Assembly: GCF_007678255.1 (NCBI RefSeq)
Contig: NZ_VEED01000013.1
Location: forward strand, 1 to 64,000
DNA length: 64,000 bases
Source of the DNA: Bacillus sp. X1(2014)
Lineage (GTDB): Bacteria > Bacillota > Bacilli > Bacillales_B > DSM-18226
Reading direction: 5' to 3'
Position 1 is the first letter of the stretch; each line of letters starts with the position of its first letter. Under the pieces are notes generated by a model. The model searched no databases. It was not told the origin of the DNA and saw only the letters and a program-made list of their open reading frames with translations. A program made the position numbers and the translations under genes. Shown here in pieces: positions 37,042-45,496 of this stretch.

Positions 37042-38037
37042 ATGAATTTAGCACAATTTTCTAGACAACGATATACTCCAACATATACACCCATTGAGAA
37101 ATTACATCATTTTTCTGAAGTTCTTGGCGGCCCTTCGATTTATATTAAACGAGATGATTTACTTGGGCTGACGGCGGGTGGAAATAAAACAAGAAAACTA
37201 GAGTTCCTCGTTGCCGATGCATTGGAAAAAGGCGCGGATACGTTAATTACATGTGGAGGCATTCAATCAAATCATTGCCGTTTATCGCTGGCCGCTGCCG
37301 TTAAAGAGAAAATGAAGTGTATTCTCGTATTGGAAGAGGGGCTTTTAACAAATTCTGAGCCAGATTTTAATGGTAACTATTTTCTGTATCATTTACTGGG
37401 CGCTGAAAAAGTCAAGGTTGTACCTAATGGGACAGACTTGATGAAAGAAATGCTGGAAGTAGCAAAAGAGGTAACGAATGAGGGATATAAACCTTATATC
37501 ATTCCGGTTGGGGGATCGAATGGTATTGGTGCAACGGGATATGTTGCTTGCGCTCAGGAGATTTTGGCACAGTCCTTTGATCAAGGAGTCAATATGAATG
37601 CTGTTGTTTGTGTAAGCGGTAGCGGGGGAATGCATGCAGGTTTGGTGACTGGCTTTTATGGAAATCAAAGTAAAATACCGGTAATCGGAATAAACGTTAG
37701 CAGAGGAAAAGTGGAACAAGAAGAGAAAGTTTTTCAGCTTGTTAAAGAAACTTCAGCACATATCGGCATTCCAAATTCAATCCCAGATGAGGCTATTACG
37801 TGTTTTGATGAATATGTCGGACCAGGCTATGCTTTACCTACGCCTGAAATGGTGGAAGCTGTCAAGCTCATGGCAAGAACAGAAGGAATTTTGCTGGATC
37901 CGGTATATACAGGTAAAGCAGCAGCGGGACTCATTGATTTAATACAAAAAGGCACCTTAAAGCCGGACGATAACATCCTGTTTGTACACTCTGGCGGAGC
38001 CCCAGCGTTATACGCCAATACTTCGCTCTTTTATTGA
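37042..38037 (+). CDS. dcyD: D-cysteine desulfhydrase (DcyD/ACC-deaminase family)
   Basis: A 331-residue fold-type II PLP enzyme: YIKRDDLLGLTAGGNKTRKLEFL carries the PLP lysine (Lys49), TCGGIQSNHCRLSLAAA is the substrate-binding segment, and VSGSGGMHAGLV the phosphate loop. DcyD converts D-cysteine to pyruvate, ammonia and hydrogen sulfide. AGGAGGAG precedes the ATG. The close relative ACC deaminase cannot be excluded by eye, but the sulfur neighbourhood favours D-cysteine. Confidence 0.85.
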   Translation: MNLAQFSRQRYTPTYTPIEKLHHFSEVLGGPSIYIKRDDLLGLTAGGNKTRKLEFLVADALEKGADTLITCGGIQSNHCRLSLAAAVKEKMKCILVLEEGLLTNSEPDFNGNYFLYHLLGAEKVKVVPNGTDLMKEMLEVAKEVTNEGYKPYIIPVGGSNGIGATGYVACAQEILAQSFDQGVNMNAVVCVSGSGGMHAGLVTGFYGNQSKIPVIGINVSRGKVEQEEKVFQLVKETSAHIGIPNSIPDEAITCFDEYVGPGYALPTPEMVEAVKLMARTEGILLDPVYTGKAAAGLIDLIQKGTLKPDDNILFVHSGGAPALYANTSLFY

Positions 38038-38132
38038 AGTTTAAGAGGGAAGTGCACCTATTCATACGGGTGGTATTTTTGGATAGATGAGAAAATTAAT
38101 ATGTTATATCAATCGATTTAAAAAGTGTCTGT

Positions 38133-38162
38133 TGATGGACATATCTTCAGATGTGTCCATCA
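38133..38162. terminator. Hairpin between dcyD and the second patB-like gene
   Basis: TGATGGACA (38133-38141) pairs with TGTCCATCA (38154-38162). An A-rich rather than T-rich stretch follows, so its function is unclear. Confidence 0.4.
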
Positions 38163-38251
38163 GATTAAAAAAAAGAGTTGTATGAATGAATTTAGTTTGC
38201 AAAAAAATGTAATCATATACAAAAATATCTTGAAAAATGAGAGGGAAATCT

Positions 38252-39427
38252 ATGTTACACAACTTTGATGAATCTATAAATAGGATCGGTACTGATTCGG
38301 ATAAATGGGATAATGAAGGGAAAGGCGGCTTATTAATTCCACTGGGGATTGCTGACACCGATTACAAGGCTCCACGTGAAGTGTTAGATGCGGTAAGGAA
38401 AAAGGTCGACTTTGGAGTCTTTGGTTATGGAAATTTTCCTCATGAACGATTTACTAGTGCTATTAAAGGTTGGTATGGGCGCCATCATAAAATCGATATT
38501 CGAGATGATGAAATTAGTTATGCACCAGGATTAATGACAGGTGCTCTATGGATGTTTTTGGATGCTTATACGAATCCAGGAGACAAAGTCGTGATTCAAC
38601 CTCCAGTCTATGCCACCTTTAAAAAGGTAATTGAAAATTTTAATAGAAATGCTGTCGATAATCCATTAAAGTTCCGAAATGGGAGTTATGATATTGATTT
38701 TGAAGATTTAGAGATTAAACTAATGATGCCTGATGTGAAAATCCTCCTTGTATGTAATCCTGCTAATCCCATTGGACGAGTTTGGACAAAAGAAGAAATG
38801 AAGAAAATGTACGATTTATGTCGAGAGAATAACGTGATTATTATAAGTGATGAAATTCATAGTGACATGATCCACAAAGGTTTACGTTTTTACTCCTTTT
38901 TAGAGATTTGTGAGGAAGAGGATAATAATGTTGTGGTGATGAACTCTCCAAGTAAAACCTTCAATTTAGCATCTTTCTTTAGTGCTTATGTTATTATAAA
39001 AAACAAAAATTTGAAGAAAGCTTTTGACGATATTTATGTGAAATATCACTTCGATTATAACTATTTAGGGGTTGAAGCTTTAATAGTTGCTTATAATGAA
39101 TGCGATTATTACGTGAATAAATTAAATGAATATTTACGAAGCAATATTGTTTTTGCTATTGAGCATATCAATAAAAATTTACCAAAGTTAAAAGTTCAGT
39201 ATCCTGAATGTTCCTATTTGCTATGGATTGACTGTGAAGAGTTAGGCTTAAATAGCGAAGAATTAGTTCAATTTTTTGAAGATTCTGGAGTAAGAATCAA
39301 TGCTGGGAGCATGTATGGAAAAGAAAGCGATAATTTTGTGAGGGTGAATATTGCTTGTACAAGATCTTTACTAGAACGTGCTTTAAAACAGCTAAAGGAA
39401 AATTATGATAAAAATGGTGGGTTTTAA
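38252..39427 (+). CDS. Second PatB/MalY-type C-S lyase
   Basis: A 391-residue paralogue of the lyase at 32110. It keeps NRIGTDSDKWD, FGYGNFPHERF, the loop VCNPANPIGRVW, IISDEIHSDMIH and SPSKTFNLASFFSAY with the PLP lysine. It replaces the usual MWVADMDF signature by LGIADTDYKAP, so its substrate may differ from the first copy. ATG 38252 is chosen for AGAGGG upstream. It may act on cystathionine, cystine or another S-conjugate. Confidence 0.87.
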   Translation: MLHNFDESINRIGTDSDKWDNEGKGGLLIPLGIADTDYKAPREVLDAVRKKVDFGVFGYGNFPHERFTSAIKGWYGRHHKIDIRDDEISYAPGLMTGALWMFLDAYTNPGDKVVIQPPVYATFKKVIENFNRNAVDNPLKFRNGSYDIDFEDLEIKLMMPDVKILLVCNPANPIGRVWTKEEMKKMYDLCRENNVIIISDEIHSDMIHKGLRFYSFLEICEEEDNNVVVMNSPSKTFNLASFFSAYVIIKNKNLKKAFDDIYVKYHFDYNYLGVEALIVAYNECDYYVNKLNEYLRSNIVFAIEHINKNLPKLKVQYPECSYLLWIDCEELGLNSEELVQFFEDSGVRINAGSMYGKESDNFVRVNIACTRSLLERALKQLKENYDKNGGF

Positions 39428-39555
39428 AAAAATTAAATGGCGAGGTCAGTTTATGAGAAGACATTCGCTTGAAGCAGTAAATATGTCCCTAAAAAAATAA
39501 CGATTTTTTTAGCTCTTTGTCATCCAGATTACTAAAATTAGGAGGCGTAATAATC

Positions 39556-40713
39556 ATGAACTATTCATCTAAACTAGTTAAAGTAAATAAAGATCCAGGG
39601 CATGGCTCACACATCTCCCCTGTTTATATGACTTCAACGTTTGTTTTTGATAATGCAGAAATCGGAGCAAAACGCTTCGCAGGAGAAGATCCAGGATTTA
39701 TGTATTCACGCTTGGGAAATCCAAATGTACGAGAGCTAGAAGAGAAGGTAGCGGCATTGGAATTTGGTGAAGGTTGTTTGGCGTTCTCATCTGGGATGGC
39801 TGCTATAACTGGTTGCCTTTTGGGTATTTTGCAGGCAGGAGATCACGTTGTTGCACACACAGCGTTGTATGGGGCGACGCACGCATTTCTAACCAAAACG
39901 GTAAAGAAGTTTGGAATTGATGTAACATTTGTACCATTTAAAAATGGGGAAGAGCTTGAACCACACATTAAAGATAGAACGAAAGTGGTCTACTTTGAAA
40001 CACCTTCCAATCCTACTCTTTCCTTAGTGGATATGAAAAGTGTAGCAGCGATCGCCAAGCAAAAGGGGATCTTGACCGTAGTTGATAATACGTTTTTGTC
40101 CCCATATTTGCAAAATCCTATTCTATGTGGAATTGATATTGTCGTCCACAGTGCAACAAAATATTTGTCCGGTCATGGATATCTTATTGGTGGAGTAGTG
40201 ATTTCCAGTAAGGAAATTATTGATCCGATGAGAAAAGAAGTGCAGAAGACTATGGGAGCAAATTTGTCCCCAATGGATGCATGGCTTCTCTGTCAAGGGA
40301 TACGTACATTACACATTCGTATGGATCGCTCACAAGAAAATGCACAAATTTTGGCTGACCGCTTGGAAAAACATAAGGCTATAGAGAAGGTTTATTTTCC
40401 AGGACTAGCAAGTTTCGAAGATAAAAATATTATGGAGAAACAAATGAAAGGTCCTGGAGCAATGATTTCTTTTGTCTTGAAGGGGGGATACGAAAAAGGT
40501 GTTAAACTTATGAATTCAGTAAAATTGTGTACTTTAGCAGTTTCCCTTGGAGACATAGGTACACTAATTCAACATCCAGCTTCGATGACACATGCGATTA
40601 TCCCTAAAGAAGAAAGAGAAAAAGCTGGTCTCAATGATGGACTCGTTCGTTTTTCGGTTGGAATTGAAGATGTGGAAGATATATGGAAAGATCTCGAAAT
40701 GGCATTAGGATAA
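39556..40713 (+). CDS. Cystathionine/methionine gamma-lyase family PLP enzyme
   Basis: A 385-residue Cys/Met-metabolism enzyme. YSRLGNPNVRELEEKVAALE, FSSGMAAI, ETPSNPTL, VVDNTFLSPYLQNP and VVHSATKYLSGHG (PLP lysine in the last) are family motifs. At the methionine gamma-lyase position LYGCT the sequence reads LYGATHAFLTK, so the special Cys of classical methionine gamma-lyases is Ala. Gamma-lyase, homocysteine lyase or beta-lyase activity are all possible. The ATG at 39556 has AGGAGG upstream; a longer frame lacks a site. Confidence 0.87.
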   Translation: MNYSSKLVKVNKDPGHGSHISPVYMTSTFVFDNAEIGAKRFAGEDPGFMYSRLGNPNVRELEEKVAALEFGEGCLAFSSGMAAITGCLLGILQAGDHVVAHTALYGATHAFLTKTVKKFGIDVTFVPFKNGEELEPHIKDRTKVVYFETPSNPTLSLVDMKSVAAIAKQKGILTVVDNTFLSPYLQNPILCGIDIVVHSATKYLSGHGYLIGGVVISSKEIIDPMRKEVQKTMGANLSPMDAWLLCQGIRTLHIRMDRSQENAQILADRLEKHKAIEKVYFPGLASFEDKNIMEKQMKGPGAMISFVLKGGYEKGVKLMNSVKLCTLAVSLGDIGTLIQHPASMTHAIIPKEEREKAGLNDGLVRFSVGIEDVEDIWKDLEMALG

Positions 40714-40766
40714 CGGATGGTATCAGGATCCTTTTGTCCAACTCTATACGGGGGAAGCTCTAAACT

Positions 40767-40785
40767 CCGGGCATCCTCCCGGGAT
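40767..40785. repeat. GC-rich short repeat, copy 2
   Basis: CCGGGCATCCTCCCGGGAT resembles the stretch at 20924-20944 (about 17 of 20 bases after one gap). It lies directly before the decayed patB remnant. Confidence 0.35.
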
Positions 40786-40954
40786 TATCCTAGTTTATCC
40801 ATTCATTTACACACCAAGGCACTAGGGCGAGAAGTTGTAAACAACCCACTTAAATTTTAAATAAAATTATCAGAATAATATAAAGATATAAATAAATTTA
40901 AATATTTTTAATAGTATAATTCCTATTGCTTGTCCAAACATTCTCAGAAAATAT
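40784..40954 (+). pseudogene. Two decayed fragments of a patB-like gene
   Basis: Fragment 1 (40784-40860) reads IILVYPF and, after a frameshift, ALGREVVNNPLKF then stop, matching QAAGREIVSNPL of the lyase at 32110. Fragment 2 (about 40922-40954) reads IPIACPNILRKIFL, matching NIACPRSMLKNAL near that protein's C-terminus. The fragments are about 65 bases apart here but about 690 apart in the intact gene, so an internal deletion has occurred. Confidence 0.7.
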
Positions 40955-40960
40955 TCCTAA

Positions 40961-41182
40961 GTTGCAATAAATTGCGCTGCCATTCCTGAAAATCTTTTGG
41001 AAAGCGAGTTATTTGGTTATGAGGGAGGTGATTTCACAGGATCAAGACGTGAAGGGAATATTGGAAAATTTGAATATGCGCACAAAGGGACAATATTTCT
41101 AGACGAATTAGGCAATATGCCACTTTCGTTACAACCTGAATTATTAAGAGTTTTACAGGAGAGAACAATTGAACGCATTACA
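40961..41182 (+). pseudogene. Truncated sigma-54 activator fragment (AAA+ core only)
   Basis: From 40961 the frame reads [20 protein letters not shown], continuing through [17 protein letters not shown] and [13 protein letters not shown] to ERTIERIT. It aligns without gaps to about residues 224-297 of the activator at 33355. Both ends are missing: a stop codon immediately precedes the Val, and the frame runs straight into the cystine-binding protein signal peptide. It lacks the sensor, Walker A and DNA-binding parts and cannot be functional. The in-frame join with the next gene is accidental. Confidence 0.85.
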
Positions 41183-41197
41183 AAGGGGGATATTTGT

Positions 41198-42019
41198 ATG
41201 AAAAAGAGTTTAAAAATAGTCGCTTTTTCATTACTCGTTTCACTTATGTTAACTGCATGTGGAAAAACGCAAAATCAAGCAACCACTCAACCGGATAATA
41301 AGGCAGCTGGGAGTAAGAATCTGCTAAAGCAAATTAAAGCAGATAGAAAAATTAAAATTGGAACAGAAGGAACCTATGCACCGTTTAGCTACCATGATGC
41401 TTCAGGAAAATTAACTGGTTTTGATATCGAAATCGCTGAGGAAGTAGCGAACAGACTTGGTGTGAAACCAGAATTTATTGAGACCCCATGGGACGGTATA
41501 TTTGCAGGACTTGATTCGAAGCGATTCGATATCATTGTTAATCAAGTTGGAATACGTCCTGACCGTCAGGAAAAATACGATTTTTCTGAGTCGTATATTG
41601 TGTCAAAACCTTTCTTGATTGTTCACAAAGACAATGACACTATTAAATCATTTGCAGATTTGAAAGGAAAAAAAGCAGCTCAGACACTAACTAGTAATTT
41701 TAAGGATATAGCAATATCCAACGGTGCTGAGATCGTGGGAGTCGAAGGATTTAATCAATCCGTTGATTTAATACTTTCAAAACGCGCTGATGCGACTGTA
41801 AATGATGGATTGTCCTATCTTGATTTCAAAAAGCAAAAGCCTGATGCACCTATTAAAGCTGTAGCAGAGCTTGATGAACCGGCACAAATGGGAATTATGC
41901 TTAGGAAAGGGAATAAAGAATTGGTAGAGGCCGTAAATAAAGCACTCTCCGACATGAAGAAAGATGGTACGTATTTAAGCATCTCACAAAAATACTTTGA
42001 AACCGATGTTTCAAAATAA
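41198..42019 (+). CDS. tcyA: Cystine ABC transporter substrate-binding lipoprotein (TcyA-like)
   Basis: A 273-residue family 3 binding protein. The start is ATG 41198, preceded by AAAGGGGG, not the upstream pseudogene frame. The lipobox is LMLTAC with Cys22. The mature domain has [33 protein letters not shown] and [17 protein letters not shown], text typical of cystine-binding TcyA/FliY proteins. It feeds the TcyB/TcyC pair downstream. Confidence 0.9.
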   Translation: MKKSLKIVAFSLLVSLMLTACGKTQNQATTQPDNKAAGSKNLLKQIKADRKIKIGTEGTYAPFSYHDASGKLTGFDIEIAEEVANRLGVKPEFIETPWDGIFAGLDSKRFDIIVNQVGIRPDRQEKYDFSESYIVSKPFLIVHKDNDTIKSFADLKGKKAAQTLTSNFKDIAISNGAEIVGVEGFNQSVDLILSKRADATVNDGLSYLDFKKQKPDAPIKAVAELDEPAQMGIMLRKGNKELVEAVNKALSDMKKDGTYLSISQKYFETDVSK

Positions 42020-42030
42020 GGAGTGTTCCA

Positions 42031-42714
42031 ATGTTTGCTGATGAAAGAATGCTACGAATTATTGACATCATTGTAAACTCATTTTTACCGATGTTAAAAG
42101 CAGGGATCGCTTTTACCGTACCGTTGACACTTATATCTTTTTTTCTGGGACTCATTCTTGCTTTGCTTACAGCACTGGCTCGAATCTCGGGAATTCAAGC
42201 TCTCGATGCTGTTGCAAGATTTTATGTATGGGTAATTAGGGGAACACCTCTGCTTGTTCAATTGTTTATTATTTTCTATGGTCTTCCAAGTGTTGGGATT
42301 ACAATTGGTCCGCTGCCATCGGCTATTATCGGTTTTACTATTAGTGTTGGCGCCTATAACTCAGAGATTATTCGCGCAGCTATACTCTCAATTCCCAAGG
42401 GGCAATGGGAGGCCGCTTACTCAATCGGGATGAGCTATCGTCAAGCATTAAAAAGGATTATTCTTCCTCAAGCAACAAGGGTGTCTGTCCCACCCATGTC
42501 AAACAGTTTTATTAGCTTGGTAAAGGATACATCATTGGCTGCTACCATAACAGTGACCGAAATGTTTAGAATCGCTCAGCAAATTACAGCAACAACCTAT
42601 GAACCATTGGTACTATATTGTCTAGCAGGATTTATTTATTTGATTTTCAGTACAGTTCTTTCTAACGCTCAAGGCCGTATGGAAAAACGACTTGATCGAT
42701 ATGTGGCGGGCTGA
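42031..42714 (+). CDS. tcyB: Cystine ABC transporter permease (TcyB-like)
   Basis: A 227-residue His/Glu/Gln/Arg/opine-class permease with five hydrophobic segments; YVWVIRGTPLLVQLFIIFYGLP and the EAA-type loop GQWEAAYSIGMSYRQALKRIILPQA are visible. AAGGAG precedes the ATG, 11 bases after tcyA. Confidence 0.92.
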   Translation: MFADERMLRIIDIIVNSFLPMLKAGIAFTVPLTLISFFLGLILALLTALARISGIQALDAVARFYVWVIRGTPLLVQLFIIFYGLPSVGITIGPLPSAIIGFTISVGAYNSEIIRAAILSIPKGQWEAAYSIGMSYRQALKRIILPQATRVSVPPMSNSFISLVKDTSLAATITVTEMFRIAQQITATTYEPLVLYCLAGFIYLIFSTVLSNAQGRMEKRLDRYVAG

Positions 42715-42734
42715 TTTGATAGGAGGATATTCAA

Positions 42735-43478
42735 GTGATTGAGATAAAGAACCTGCATAAGCAGTTTGGGAAAACAGAAGTTTTAAAGGGAATCGATTTG
42801 AAAATAGAGGAAGGCAATACGGTTTGTATTATTGGGCCTTCGGGATCAGGCAAAACAACTTTGTTACGCTGTTTGAATTTACTGGAAATACCTACAAAAG
42901 GAACTATCAAGCTTGGAAAATATTCTTTGGATTTTCGGGATAAAAAACATGTTCCAAAAGACAGGGTTATTAAGTTCCGTCAACAAACAGGTATGGTTTT
43001 CCAGGGGTATAATTTGTTCCCTCATATGACTGCACTGGAAAATGTTATGGAAGGTCTGTTCATCGTTCGTAAGCAAGACAAGGAACTTTCACGTACTAAA
43101 GCTCTTCACTTGCTAGAAAAGGTAGGATTAAAGGAACGTGCAAACCACTACCCATCTCAGCTATCCGGGGGACAACAACAACGCGTAGGAATCGCCCGAG
43201 CGATGGCAATGGAACCTGAAGTCCTACTTTTTGATGAACCTACTTCCGCGTTAGATCCTGAGTTAGTAGGCGAAGTTCTGAAGGTTATGAAAGAACTGGC
43301 TAAAGAAGGAATGACTATGGTTGTTGTAACCCATGAAATGAACTTTGCTCGTGAGGCAGCGGATAAGGTAGTATTCATTGATAATGGTGTGATTGTCGAA
43401 GAAGGAACACCACAACAGATTTTTGAAAATACAGAGCATGAACGTACATTACAATTTTTAAATAAACTTTGTTCGTAA
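42735..43478 (+). CDS. tcyC: Cystine ABC transporter ATPase (TcyC-like)
   Basis: A 247-residue ATPase: Walker [15 protein letters not shown] loop in [14 protein letters not shown], signature [14 protein letters not shown], Walker [15 protein letters not shown] and the His switch VVTHEM. GTG start with AGGAGG upstream. It completes a tcyABC operon for cystine uptake. Confidence 0.93.
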   Translation: MIEIKNLHKQFGKTEVLKGIDLKIEEGNTVCIIGPSGSGKTTLLRCLNLLEIPTKGTIKLGKYSLDFRDKKHVPKDRVIKFRQQTGMVFQGYNLFPHMTALENVMEGLFIVRKQDKELSRTKALHLLEKVGLKERANHYPSQLSGGQQQRVGIARAMAMEPEVLLFDEPTSALDPELVGEVLKVMKELAKEGMTMVVVTHEMNFAREAADKVVFIDNGVIVEEGTPQQIFENTEHERTLQFLNKLCS

Positions 43479-43703
43479 AACGATTTAACTATGCATAATC
43501 TGGCAAAGCAGCCATGCAAGTAATCTCCCAAACTTAGACATACGGCGTATTAAACATAGTACATTATTCTTACGTATGATCTAACTATATTTAGAGGATG
43601 GTTAATCCTACTAGCTTTTCCTCACTTTAACAACAAAGTTCTAAAAGTATATTGATTAATAGGGGCAGAAATCTTTGATTTACTTTCCTCGATTTAAATA
43701 ATG

Positions 43704-43740
43704 AAAAAGCAAACAGAAGTCGCTCTGTTTGCTTTTTTTT
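43704..43740 (+). terminator. Strong terminator after tcyC
   Basis: AAGCAAACAG pairs with CTGTTTGCTT, followed by T8. The 43479-44015 interval has no gene; besides this terminator it holds the sigma-54 regulatory region of trxB. Confidence 0.9.
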
Positions 43741-43798
43741 ACTCAGTTCTTGGGGCATTTAGTCATTATCATTGCTAATCTATTCTTCCTATCCCATA

Positions 43799-43817
43799 TT
43801 GTATGCTATTTCAGTTA
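43799..43817. promoter_or_regulatory. 19-bp shared upstream element, copy 2
   Basis: Identical to 28088-28106 and located 135 bases before the -24 element of promoter P3. Confidence 0.5.
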
Positions 43818-43952
43818 AATTAAAATTTCGAGAAAATTGTCTTAAGATGTTTTTCTTAATCTTGAAAATATTTTTCTCAATCGTGATAGAAAGTGGGACT
43901 GATTGATCTATAGAACGGTTGTAAAAATAGCGTTATTACAGAAAATGAAAAG

Positions 43953-43969
43953 TTGGCATAAAAATTGCA
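43953..43969 (+). promoter_or_regulatory. Sigma-54 promoter P3 (trxB-trx operon)
   Basis: TTGGCATAAAAATTGCA matches the -24/-12 consensus with correct spacing, 46 bases before the gene start. Confidence 0.88.
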
Positions 43970-44015
43970 AATAAATATTCATGACTAAGAGATTAGCACA
44001 ACGAGGAGGTAAGTA

Positions 44016-44945
44016 ATGTATAAAACCGTTATTTTAGGAACTGGCCCTGCTGGGCTGACCGCAGCAATCTATCTAGCACGTGCTAACCTAAGTCCTTTAG
44101 TCATCGAAGGGCCTGAACCAGGGGGGCAATTGACATTGACAACAGATGTTGAGAATTTCCCTGGTTTTCCTGAAGGGATTATGGGACGAGAGTTGATGCA
44201 GAACATGCGAAGGCAAGCTGAGCATTTTGGAGCAAAGTTTAAAAGGGGGTGGGTTAAAAAAGTCGACTTTTCAAATAACCCTTTTACCTTAACAGTGGAA
44301 GGAATAGGGGAGCTCAAAACGCAATCATTAATCATTTCAACGGGAGCTTCTGCGAAACTTTTGGATATTCCAGGGGAAAGGGAAAATATTGGCCGTGGGG
44401 TAAGTACCTGTGCAACGTGTGATGGATTTTTCTTTAGAGGAAAGAAAATTATCGTTGTCGGTGGCGGAGATTCAGCTATGGAAGAAGCAAATTTTTTAAC
44501 GAAGTTTGCTTCGGAGGTTCGTGTTGTGCACCGCAGAAAGGAGCTTCGCGCTTCCCAAATTATGCAAGACCGTGCCAAAAATAATCCAAAAATTACTTGG
44601 AGTTTAAATTACATTCCTGAAGAAGTGATTGCAGGAGAACGACACGTTACTGGCTTGAAAGTAAAAAACAGTGAAACTGGAAAAAACGAATTTCTGGAAT
44701 CTGATGGTATTTTCATGGCAATCGGGCATAAACCGAACACATCTTTTTTAGACAATCAAATCAAAACGGACGATATGGGATATATCATTGTGAATCCTGG
44801 TACAACAGAAACAAATATTCCTGGTGTATTTGCCTGCGGGGATGTTCAAGATCATAAATACCGCCAAGCCATTACTGCTGCAGGAAGTGGTTGTATGGCT
44901 GCTCTGGATTGCGAAAGATACCTTGATACAATTGCGTTTAAGTAG
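44016..44945 (+). CDS. trxB: Thioredoxin reductase
   Basis: A 309-residue NADPH-dependent flavoenzyme. FAD motif [17 protein letters not shown], redox pair in [16 protein letters not shown] motif [14 protein letters not shown] with HRRKELRAS, and the C-terminal [23 protein letters not shown]. It is probably an accessory copy, because it is driven by a sigma-54 promoter and paired with an unusual thioredoxin. It could reduce imported cystine or persulfides. GAGGAGG lies before the ATG. Confidence 0.93.
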   Translation: MYKTVILGTGPAGLTAAIYLARANLSPLVIEGPEPGGQLTLTTDVENFPGFPEGIMGRELMQNMRRQAEHFGAKFKRGWVKKVDFSNNPFTLTVEGIGELKTQSLIISTGASAKLLDIPGERENIGRGVSTCATCDGFFFRGKKIIVVGGGDSAMEEANFLTKFASEVRVVHRRKELRASQIMQDRAKNNPKITWSLNYIPEEVIAGERHVTGLKVKNSETGKNEFLESDGIFMAIGHKPNTSFLDNQIKTDDMGYIIVNPGTTETNIPGVFACGDVQDHKYRQAITAAGSGCMAALDCERYLDTIAFK

Positions 44946-44997
44946 TGGAAACAATCAGTATAACATTTGAGAACAAAATATAGGGAGGATTTTATTT

Positions 44998-45333
44998 ATG
45001 AAAGAGATCAAAACAAAACAAGAGTTTAATGAGGCGATTTTATCAACAAAACCAGTTATGGCCAAATTTTATGCTGAATATTGCCCAGACTGTCAGCATA
45101 CCGATTTATTCATGCCGATTTTGGAAGAAGCATATAAAGAAAAAGTAGATATGATCGCAGTAAGTCGAGAACATTTTCCGGAACTATTAGAAAAGCTAGA
45201 TGTGTACGGAATCCCAAGCTTTATTGTTTTTCAAGAAGGGAAGGAACTTAATCGCTTTGTTAGTAAACTCGGAAAAAGCCAGGAAGAGGTTGAACAGTTT
45301 CTCAACCAAATCTTAGAGGAAAGTAGAAAATAA
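44998..45333 (+). CDS. Thioredoxin-like protein with CPDC active site
   Basis: A 111-residue thioredoxin-fold protein without signal peptide. The active site is [12 protein letters not shown] with Cys29 and Cys32, instead of the usual WCGPC; the cis-Pro is in YGIPSFIVF. It starts 52 bases after trxB with AGGGAGGA upstream and is probably its electron acceptor. The CPDC motif suggests a dedicated disulfide or persulfide substrate rather than the general thioredoxin role. Confidence 0.87.
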   Translation: MKEIKTKQEFNEAILSTKPVMAKFYAEYCPDCQHTDLFMPILEEAYKEKVDMIAVSREHFPELLEKLDVYGIPSFIVFQEGKELNRFVSKLGKSQEEVEQFLNQILEESRK

Positions 45334-45350
45334 GAATGCATTAATCTGAA

Positions 45351-45388
45351 GCCAATAAATATTGAGTACTCACTCAATATTTATTGGC
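45351..45388. terminator. Perfect 17-bp hairpin after the CPDC thioredoxin
   Basis: GCCAATAAATATTGAGT pairs perfectly with 45372-45388 around loop ACTC. No T tract follows, so it may stabilise the upstream mRNA or act as a bidirectional stop. Confidence 0.6.
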
Positions 45389-45496
45389 AATATATTCGAA
45401 ATTATCAATTTTATCGACTTGTTTTTTGTATATGCACTATTCAGCCATTAGGGCTAGAATCACCACTATCTAATGTACATTAAGGAGGAATAAAAA

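Noticed and set aside
20924..40785. An insertion sequence or transposon around the GC-rich repeats
   Set aside because: No transposase gene, terminal inverted repeats or target duplications were found; only short similar stretches exist.
40997..42019. A 340-residue open frame joining a sigma-54 AAA+ piece to a cystine-binding protein
   Set aside because: The binding protein has its own ribosome site, signal peptide and lipobox starting at 41198. The upstream part is a truncated activator fragment that merely happens to be in frame.
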